Positions 57,568 through 64,000 of a stretch of 64,000 nucleotides of DNA are shown here, piece after piece; position 1 is the first letter of the stretch, and each line of letters begins with the position of its first letter. This DNA is from Serratia odorifera (GTDB taxonomy: Bacteria > Pseudomonadota > Gammaproteobacteria > Enterobacterales > Enterobacteriaceae). The position numbers and the translations under genes are program-made. The DNA lies in the NCBI RefSeq assembly GCF_900635445.1, contig NZ_LR134117.1, positions 930,001-994,000 on the forward strand, given 5' to 3'. Below the pieces are notes generated by a model. It did not search any database. It was not told the DNA's origin and worked only from the letters and a program-made list of their open reading frames with translations.

Positions 57568-58061
57568 ACGGCGCGGCATAGGCAACCAGGCCGTTGACGC
57601 CGGTCAGCGCATCTTCCCCCAGCGGGTACACCTGAAATGCCTGCTCCGTTTCCGGCCAGCGGCAATGCAAGTCGTAGTCGGCAGCTCTTTTAAAGCCAAA
57701 GCGGCCGTAATACTCCGGCTCTCCCAACACGACTACTGCGGCGTAACTGAACTCGTTCAACGCGTCCAGCCCTTCGTAGACCAGCTTTTCACCCCAGCCC
57801 TTGCCGGCGCAGGCTTTCGTCCACCGCCAGCGGCGCCAGGCCAACCCCACTGCCGATCCTCTCCGGCCACCTCCGACCGGACTGGAAGGCGGCATAGCCA
57901 ACCACGCCGCCCTCGTCATCGGTGGCCACAATACCCAGGGTCAGCAAGCCGTCCTCACGCAGTTGCTGCACCAAGTCGGCCTCATCATCTCCGCCGAAAG
58001 CGCGGCGCAGCAGATTGTCGATGCCAGCGGCGTCTACCGGAATTTCTACGCGTATCAGCAT
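57554..58061 (-). CDS. yhbS: GNAT N-acetyltransferase YhbS
   Basis: 168-residue GNAT protein: MLIRVEIPVDAAGIDNLLRRAF, VGLAPLAVDESLRRQG and the C-terminal AAPFNRF match E. coli YhbS. Three extra G residues (near 57885, 57850 and 57800, coding strand) shift the frame and partly compensate each other. Starts at 58061, overlapping ubiT by 7 bases. Function is unknown. Confidence 0.85.
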
Positions 58062-58582
58062 GATGCCATCACACGGTCAGACTGCACCGTGCCCTCCTGC
58101 ATACCCGCTTCGATAAAGTCCGCCAACTGCAGCAAGCCCATGCGCAGCGGCGCCGGCATCGTGTCCAGTTCGATGGCGTCCATCAGATTTTTTACATACA
58201 GGCCCAATTCGGTGTCCCCTTCTATCCGCAGCCGACGCTGGAAGAACAGCGTGTCAGGATCCTGCTTGCGTGCCGCGATCAGCACCAGATCGTTGGCGTC
58301 GCCGCTGAAACTGACATCTGCCTGCGCGTGCTGGCTGACAACCAGCCGATCGTTTTCGACCGTCATAAACCAGTGTAGCGCCAGATCGCGCACTTCGATC
58401 TTCAACCAGCGCGATTCGAGGAATGCCAGATCGCCGTCCTCGAGCGCCTGGCGGAACTGCCAGCCCAGCACCTGTTGCAACAGTTGGCGTTGCAGAGCAA
58501 ACGGCGTGAGTTTTAACGGTGCGCGCAATAGCGACGGCCCTTGACGCACAATGCGTGCTCGTAGTTTTTCCAACACGATCAT
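58055..58582 (-). CDS. ubiT: Ubiquinone biosynthesis accessory factor UbiT (YhbT, SCP2 domain)
   Basis: Lipid-binding SCP2-domain protein that supports O2-independent ubiquinone synthesis with UbiU and UbiV. 175 residues. ALHWFMTVENDRLVVSQ and GDTELGLYVKNLMDAIEL are conserved. Intact, with yhbS overlapping its end. Divergent from ubiU. Confidence 0.93.
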   Translation of the reverse strand: MIVLEKLRARIVRQGPSLLRAPLKLTPFALQRQLLQQVLGWQFRQALEDGDLAFLESRWLKIEVRDLALHWFMTVENDRLVVSQHAQADVSFSGDANDLVLIAARKQDPDTLFFQRRLRIEGDTELGLYVKNLMDAIELDTMPAPLRMGLLQLADFIEAGMQEGTVQSDRVMASC

Positions 58583-58830
58583 CCACTCCTTTCAACTCGG
58601 TCTACGGTCATTTTGCCACAACGGTACCCAGCTTCAGCGGCCTACATCAACAAATAGTGCAATTCAGTGCGCGTCACACCGCCTATCAATACGCCAGAAA
58701 CTGCCTCAAATCAAAACCTGTTAACCGCAGCTTCACTAAAATCGTCCACCCGATAACAAAAAATGCCGACGGAAAACACCGTGCGGCGACCATCATCACG
58801 GCGTAAAACCCGCTGGAGCAGGATAAGACC

Positions 58831-59826
58831 ATGGAACTGCTTTGTCCCGCCGGTAATTTGCCGGCCCTGAAGGCTGCGGTCGATAACGGCGCTGACGCCG
58901 TGTACATCGGCCTGAAAGACGACACCAACGCGCGACACTTTGCCGGGCTCAATTTTACCGAAAAAAAACTGCAACAGGCGGCAGATTACGTACATCAGCA
59001 CCGCCGCAAGCTGCACATCGCGATAAATACCTTCGCGCATCCGGACGGTTTTTCACGTTGGCAACGCGCCGTCGATATGGCCGCGCAACTGGGCGCCGAC
59101 GCGCTGATCCTGGCGGATCTGGCGATGCTGGAATACGCCGCCGAACGCTATCCGCAGATTGAACGCCACGTTTCGGTACAGGCGTCCGCCACCAATGAAG
59201 AAGCGATTCGCTTTTATCAACGCCATTTCGCGGTACATCGCGTGGTGCTGCCACGCGTGCTGTCGATGCACCAGGTTAAACAACTGGCGCGCACCAGTCC
59301 GGTACCGCTGGAGGTGTTTGCCTTCGGCAGTCTGTGCATCATGGCCGAAGGCCGCTGCTATCTGTCCTCTTACCTGACCGGGGAATCGCCCAATACCGTC
59401 GGCGCCTGTTCGCCCGCGCGCTTTGTACGTTGGCAGCAAACGCCGCAGGGCATGGAATCACGGCTGAACGATGTGCTGATAGACCGCTATCAGGACGGCG
59501 AAAATGCCGGTTATCCAACGCTGTGCAAAGGCCGTTACCTGGTGGACGACGTGCGCTATCACGCCCTGGAAGAGCCCACCAGCCTTAATACCCTGGAGCT
59601 GTTGCCAGAGCTGCTGGCCGCCAATATCGCCTCGGTGAAGATCGAAGGCCGTCAGCGCAGTCCGGCGTATGTCAGCCAGGTAGCACGCGTCTGGCGACAG
59701 GCTATTGACCGTTGCATCGCCGATCCAACCGGCTATCGGGCCGACAGCGCCTGGATGGAGACGCTCGGCGCGATGTCCGAAGGCTCGCAGACCACGCTTG
59801 GCGCCTATCACCGCAAATGGCAATAG
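58831..59826 (+). CDS. ubiU: O2-independent ubiquinone hydroxylase subunit UbiU (YhbU)
   Basis: U32-family protein forming a heterodimer with UbiV for oxygen-free hydroxylation in ubiquinone synthesis. 331 residues. The four iron-sulfur cysteines fall exactly at positions reported for E. coli: C169 and C176 (CIMAEGRC), C193 (GACSP) and C232 (LCKGRY). Start MELLCPAGNLPALK. Lies 11 bases before ubiV. Confidence 0.96.
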   Translation: MELLCPAGNLPALKAAVDNGADAVYIGLKDDTNARHFAGLNFTEKKLQQAADYVHQHRRKLHIAINTFAHPDGFSRWQRAVDMAAQLGADALILADLAMLEYAAERYPQIERHVSVQASATNEEAIRFYQRHFAVHRVVLPRVLSMHQVKQLARTSPVPLEVFAFGSLCIMAEGRCYLSSYLTGESPNTVGACSPARFVRWQQTPQGMESRLNDVLIDRYQDGENAGYPTLCKGRYLVDDVRYHALEEPTSLNTLELLPELLAANIASVKIEGRQRSPAYVSQVARVWRQAIDRCIADPTGYRADSAWMETLGAMSEGSQTTLGAYHRKWQ

Positions 59827-59837
59827 CAGGAGTGACC

Positions 59838-60716
59838 ATGAAATATGCATTGGGGCCGGTACTCTACTACTGGCCAAAAGACGACGTTGAAGCGTTTTAT
59901 CAGCAGGCAATCCACAGCAGTGCCGATATTATTTACCTGGGCGAAAGCGTCTGTACCAAACGGCGGGAGTTGAAGGTCGCCGACTGGTTGGCGCTGGCAC
60001 AGGCCATCGCACAGTCCGGCAAGCAGGTGGTGCTCACCACGCTGGCGCTGTTGCAGGCCCCCTCCGAGCTCAACGAGCTGAAACGCTATGTCGAAAACGG
60101 CGAGTTTCTGATTGAGGCCAACGACCTTGGCACGGTGAATATGGCGGCAGAACGCGGCTTGCCGTTTGTCGCCGGCCACGCGCTCAATTGTTATAACGCC
60201 TACACGCTGCGCCTGCTGCACAGGCAGGGCATGATGCGCTGGTGTATGCCGGTCGAACTGTCGCGCGACTGGCTGGTCAATCTGCTGGCGCAGTGTGAAA
60301 CCCTGGGCTTTCGGCAGCAGTTTGAGGTCGAAGTGCTGAGTTATGGCTATCTGCCGCTGGCCTATTCGGCGCGCTGCTTCACCGCCCGCTCGGAAAACCG
60401 TGGCAAGGATGAGTGCGAAACCTGCTGTATCAAATACCCGCAGGGCCGCAGTATGCGATCGCAGGAAAATCAGCAGGTGTTCGTGCTAAACGGCATCCAG
60501 ACCATGAGCGGCTATTGCTACAATCTGGGCAACGAACTGCATGGCATGCAGGGATTGGTAGACATCGTACGCCTGTCGCCGCAGGGAGTAGACACGCTGG
60601 CGATGCTCGAGCGCTTTCGTGCCAATCAACGAGGCGACGCCCCGCTGACGCTGACCAACGATGCCGACTGCAACGGTTACTGGCAGCGCGTCGCCGGGCT
60701 GGAGCTGGTGCAATAA
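59838..60716 (+). CDS. ubiV: O2-independent ubiquinone hydroxylase subunit UbiV (YhbV)
   Basis: Second subunit of the UbiUV complex. 292 residues; MKYALGPVLYYWPKDDVE at 59838. Iron-sulfur cysteines C39 (GESVCTK), C180, C193 and C197 (RCFTAR...DECETCC) are all present. ATG at 59712 lies in ubiU and was rejected. Confidence 0.95.
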   Translation: MKYALGPVLYYWPKDDVEAFYQQAIHSSADIIYLGESVCTKRRELKVADWLALAQAIAQSGKQVVLTTLALLQAPSELNELKRYVENGEFLIEANDLGTVNMAAERGLPFVAGHALNCYNAYTLRLLHRQGMMRWCMPVELSRDWLVNLLAQCETLGFRQQFEVEVLSYGYLPLAYSARCFTARSENRGKDECETCCIKYPQGRSMRSQENQQVFVLNGIQTMSGYCYNLGNELHGMQGLVDIVRLSPQGVDTLAMLERFRANQRGDAPLTLTNDADCNGYWQRVAGLELVQ

Positions 60717-60735
60717 GCTGTTCATCACGGAATTT

Positions 60736-60768
60736 GGCAATGCTTGCAGGCTACGCACAAGCATTGCC
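60736..60768. terminator. Hairpin after ubiV
   Basis: Perfect 11-bp stem GGCAATGCTTG / CAAGCATTGCC with an 11-base loop, 20 bases after ubiV, between converging genes. No long T run. Confidence 0.7.
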
Positions 60769-60900
60769 ACGCCGTTTTGGTTCCGCAGTCGGCACCGGTT
60801 GATGTTTTAAAACATCGCTGGCAGCACCCAGGGTAAAATCCTTTTCGGCCGACAGCAAAGGGGGTTACCAACGACGGCGCTCTACGCCATTGCGCCAACG

Positions 60901-62040
60901 CTAGGCTCGTCGCCTACGGAACAGGTTGCGCAGCGCCACGCTGTTGCGCATCAAGCCAACGGCAATGCCAATGGCGGTATACAGCGCCCCCAACAGCAGC
61001 AGCATTGCCACGTCGCCCCACACGTCACGCAGCGGCACGCCCATCTGGTTCACGCCGGCTATCGCTTTGGTCGCCCAGGTCGAGGGAATCATTGACGAAA
61101 TGGCGCGCACCCAGCCCGGCATCGCCTGTAGCGGCCAAATGGTGCCGGAAAGATAAAACACCGGCGTGGTGATAAACGACAGCGTCAGGTAAATCATTTC
61201 CACGCTGCGCAGGCATTCGGTCACCAGCTTGCCCAGCCCCAACACCGCCAGCAGGAAGGGGAACGTCAGCAGCAGTATCTCCGGGATCGCCGCCGCCTGC
61301 CGGTATCCCAGCACCCACGGCCACAAGACAAACAGCACGATCGACAAGAACAGCCAGATCGGCAGCAATGCCGACAGTCCGCCAAGATACACCGGCAGAG
61401 AGGGCTTGCCGCCCGGTGCGCTTTTCAGCGCGATGCTGACGCGCACGCTGGCGATCAGCAACGAGTGCTGTAGCAACATCACCAACAGGCCAGGGAAGAT
61501 AATTGCCGCAAAACTGATGCCAGGGTTAAACAGATCCAGCGTCTGGCCCTGAATCGGCGTCAACACCACCTTAGCCTGCCGTTCGCTAAAGCCGTTTCGC
61601 AACAGCAGCTCGGTATTGTATTCATTGAGCAACTGCTGGTAAGCGGCAACCACGTCCTGTTGAATCTGCCCATTGGCCAACCGGTTGGTGGCGTCACCGA
61701 ACACCGGAATAACCAGGCTTTCCCCGTGCAGGATTTTCTTTTCGAGATCCACCGGCATGATGATGATGGCAAACAGTTCGCGCCAGCCCAGATCGCGCTT
61801 GGCATCGTCCAGATTGTCATAGATCTTGATAGCGATTTTTGAGGTGGCATCCAGCTGGCGGATCAGCTGGCGGCTGGCGGTGCTGTGATCCTGATCGACC
61901 ACCGCCACCGGCAAATCCCACACCGTGCGGTTGGCGTAAACCATACTCATGATGCACAGCGACAGCACCAGCATCAGCCACATCGGCCGTTCCAGCATGC
62001 CGATCAGCACCCGGCTAAAGGTCTGCCAGAAACTTTTCAT
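60901..62040 (-). CDS. ABC-2 type exporter permease
   Basis: 379-residue membrane protein with an N-terminal segment, a large periplasmic loop (about 40-180, VWDLPVAVVDQDHSTASRQLI) and five more C-terminal helices. It fits the ABC-2 (YhhJ/YbhR-like) drug-export permeases. It overlaps the next permease by 4 bases. The substrate is unknown. Confidence 0.85.
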   Translation of the reverse strand: MKSFWQTFSRVLIGMLERPMWLMLVLSLCIMSMVYANRTVWDLPVAVVDQDHSTASRQLIRQLDATSKIAIKIYDNLDDAKRDLGWRELFAIIIMPVDLEKKILHGESLVIPVFGDATNRLANGQIQQDVVAAYQQLLNEYNTELLLRNGFSERQAKVVLTPIQGQTLDLFNPGISFAAIIFPGLLVMLLQHSLLIASVRVSIALKSAPGGKPSLPVYLGGLSALLPIWLFLSIVLFVLWPWVLGYRQAAAIPEILLLTFPFLLAVLGLGKLVTECLRSVEMIYLTLSFITTPVFYLSGTIWPLQAMPGWVRAISSMIPSTWATKAIAGVNQMGVPLRDVWGDVAMLLLLGALYTAIGIAVGLMRNSVALRNLFRRRRA

Positions 62041-63192
62041 GCCGCACTCTCCTGTTTCGCCAGACGTTTCAACAGCCGGTTACGCACCAGCAATGCCGTC
62101 ACCAACGGATACACCAGCAACAGGGCACACACGCCGAAAATCGCCCGCGCCGGCACCTGGCGCAGGAACACGTCGAACATGGCATACAGCGCATGGGTCA
62201 GGGGTTCGATATTGGAGATAATCCGCGCCGGCAACGGCATTGACAGCTCCGGCACCGCCATCCCCGAAAAGGTCAGCGCGATACTGACCAGGATGCCGAT
62301 CAGGCTGTAGGCGGTAATGGCGCTGCCGGTAAAGGTATACAGCAGCAAACCGACGCTCTGGGCGGCAATCACGTAAAAGAAGCCGATCAACAGCATAAAC
62401 AGCGGGTTGCCACTGACGCGCGCGTCGAAAATCCCCACCAGCGCTGCGATCTCCACCATCAGCAGCGTAGTGAAACAGAGGGTATACGGCGCCAGTTTGC
62501 CCAACAGCGCCAGGCTGAACGGCCGCGCTTTCAGCAGGGATTTGCTGCGCGCCAGGACGTAGATCATGCAGGTCACGACGAACAGCTGCAGCAGGTGAAT
62601 GGTGGCGGCAAACTGCTGGTAATAAATATAACTGCCGCTGGCATTGAACAGACTGCCGTAATTGAGCGTGACGTTGGCCAACGGCGGCAGCGTTTTACCC
62701 ATTTCACCGGCGATAATCGAGCGGTAGTTGCCGTTGGTTTCGCTTATCAGCCCGGCGAAATCCTGCGTGGAATACAGCCCAGCGCCGTAGAACAAACGCG
62801 TTGTAATACAGCACGATGCTCGGCTGTTTGCCCGCCAGCACATTGGCTTCAAAATCCGGTGGCACATACAGCAGCGCGTAATCCTGCGCGCTGCGCAAAC
62901 GGCGCAACGATTCATCCATGCCGCCGTCATAGGCCGCGACATGGGCGTGAGAACCGGCATCCAACTTGCGCACCAGCGACTTCGACAGCGGGCTGTGATC
63001 GCTGTCGACCACCGACACCGGCAAGTCCAGCAGCGTGCCCTCGGAAAAGTTGCTGCTGATCAGACCGAACAGCAGCAGCGGGAACAGCCAGCCGAGCCAG
63101 TGAATTACCGGGCTGCGCAGAGCAATGCGGCACTCGCTGTCGAACGCGTGGCTGAAGCAGCGCCAGCAGGCCCTCAGTCTTTCCATTGCCAT
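62037..63192 (-). CDS. ABC-2 type exporter permease (second)
   Basis: Paralogue-like permease with the same periplasmic motif (LDLPVSVVDSDHSPLSKSLVRKLD) and C-terminal helices. One extra T near 62790 breaks the frame after YYNA; the other frame continues LFYGAGLYSTQDFAGL. Corrected length is about 384 residues. Overlaps the membrane-fusion gene by 19 bases. No ATPase lies between or near these genes in the window. Confidence 0.84.
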
Positions 63193-64000
63193 AAGGTACT
63201 CATCCCCGGTCGCAGCCCTTCAACCGGCTGCGCCGGATACAGACGCACCTCGAAGGTTTTCAGATCGAAATCGCCGGTGGCGCGGGTGGCGCGCTTGGTG
63301 GCGTAATCCCCCAATGGCGCGATGTAACGAACCTCGGCCTCGATGGTTTTGTCTTGCAGCGCCGGCACGCGCAGCGACACTTTATCGCCTTTGCGCACAT
63401 GGGCCAGGATGTCTTCCCGCAGGTTGAAGACGAAATAGGCATCTGGCACGCGGATCAGCGTCAGCAGCGGGCTGGAGGCGTTAAGCAACTCCCCCACTTC
63501 CGCCGGGATCGGCCCCACTTCGCCATCCACCGGCGCTTTGACCTGCAGATCGTCGGTTTGCGCCTTCACTTCCAGCAGGTTTTCTTCTGCCGCCCGCAGC
63601 GCCGCCGCGTATTGTTGCCGCAGTTCAATACGATCGCCGTTAATGCCTTCATCCAGATTGGCCTTCGCTGCCAACACCTGTTGATAGGCGCTATCCCGTG
63701 CGCGCCGCGAGTTATCCAGCTCGGAGCGGGAAACATATCCTTTGGCGGCCACGCTCTGATTGCGATCGTAATCGCGCTGCGCATTGCGCAGTTCGGCCTG
63801 CGCTTGCGCCAGACTGGCACGCAGATTGCGGATGCTTTCTTCACGGGTACCGTGCAGCGATTGCTCAAGCTGCGCCTTGGCCTCATCGCGCGATGCCTGT
63901 GCGGAACGCAGTTGCGCCATCAGTTCCGGGCTGTCGAGCTGAATCATCAGTTGCCCGCTTTTGACATCGTCGCCCCGCTCAACCAAACGTTCAATCACTC
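63174..64000 (-). CDS. HlyD-family membrane fusion protein (5' end beyond window)
   Basis: Periplasmic adaptor of the exporter. The visible 275 residues hold the second half of a lipoyl-like domain (VERGDDVKSGQLMIQLD), a long coiled coil (AQAELRNAQRDYDRNQSVAAKGYVSRSELD) and beta-barrel/C-terminal parts. N-terminus lies beyond 64000. Followed by two ABC-2 permeases in the same operon. Confidence 0.86.
   Translation of the reverse strand, partial: VIERLVERGDDVKSGQLMIQLDSPELMAQLRSAQASRDEAKAQLEQSLHGTREESIRNLRASLAQAQAELRNAQRDYDRNQSVAAKGYVSRSELDNSRRARDSAYQQVLAAKANLDEGINGDRIELRQQYAAALRAAEENLLEVKAQTDDLQVKAPVDGEVGPIPAEVGELLNASSPLLTLIRVPDAYFVFNLREDILAHVRKGDKVSLRVPALQDKTIEAEVRYIAPLGDYATKRATRATGDFDLKTFEVRLYPAQPVEGLRPGMSTLWQWKD

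Noticed and set aside
58583..58830. FNR site between ubiT and ubiU.
   Set aside because: Only half-sites (such as TTGAT on the minus strand near 58710) are visible; no TTGAT-N4-ATCAA. Oxygen control is plausible but unsupported.

Overview
The window reads as a chromosome segment of an enterobacterium in the Yersiniaceae, most likely Serratia. Gene order and protein sequence follow Escherichia coli closely (lptG-lptF / pepA-holC-valS / yjgM / miaE / rraB / argI / pyrL-pyrB-pyrI-ridA; treR-treB-treC-nrdD-nrdG; yraQ, yraR-yhbO-yhbP, yhbQ-yhbS-ubiT/ubiU-ubiV). The DNA is GC-rich, and a large GH20 hexosaminidase and a three-copy 125-bp repeat of Yersinia/Serratia type are present. The genus is inferred, not proven.

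Layout. 1-7.1 kb: the edge of a genomic island next to tRNA-Leu (leuX), with a P4-type integrase and a type I restriction-modification system (hsdR-hsdM-hsdS). 7.8-10.9 kb: a DeoR regulator, a D-erythronate dehydrogenase-like enzyme and a GntP permease. 11-24.2 kb: conserved housekeeping block for LPS export, aminopeptidase, DNA polymerase III chi, valyl-tRNA synthetase, tRNA hydroxylase, RNase E regulation, arginine and pyrimidine synthesis with the pyrL attenuator, and RidA. 24.3-29.8 kb: beta-hexosaminidase and MgtA with its proline-rich MgtL leader peptide. 29.9-37.6 kb: trehalose uptake and hydrolysis with a repressor, then anaerobic ribonucleotide reductase with two NrdR boxes. 37.7-48.4 kb: the yraQ/yraR-yhbO-yhbP backbone, split by a C-P lyase operon (phnFGHIJKLMNP, lacking phnCDE and phnO). 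48.7-57.2 kb: a second insertion in that backbone, carrying the ornithine decarboxylase system (speFL leader peptide, speF, potE) and a beta-glucoside system (ascB, ascF, ascG). 57.2-60.7 kb: yhbQ, yhbS and the O2-independent ubiquinone genes ubiT, ubiU, ubiV. 60.9-64 kb: an exporter with two ABC-2 permeases and a membrane-fusion protein that runs off the window.

Three peptide-based leader switches stand out: PyrL (UTP), MgtL (Mg2+/proline) and SpeFL (ornithine). Several functions point to anaerobic or acid conditions (nrdDG, ubiTUV, speF-potE).

The strangest spot is the potE-ascB gap. A single perfect-looking 28-nt type I-F CRISPR repeat, with no array and no cas genes, sits inside a segment bounded by 44-bp direct repeats that are duplicated copies of the convergent terminator.

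Data quality warning: about 30 single-base frameshifts interrupt genes here, including essential ones (valS, lptG). Most are one extra G or C or a homopolymer change, and they cluster at 0-10 kb, 11-12 kb, 22-25 kb and 53-63 kb, while about 25-53 kb is clean. They are best read as sequencing or assembly errors; gene spans below are given across the frameshifts.
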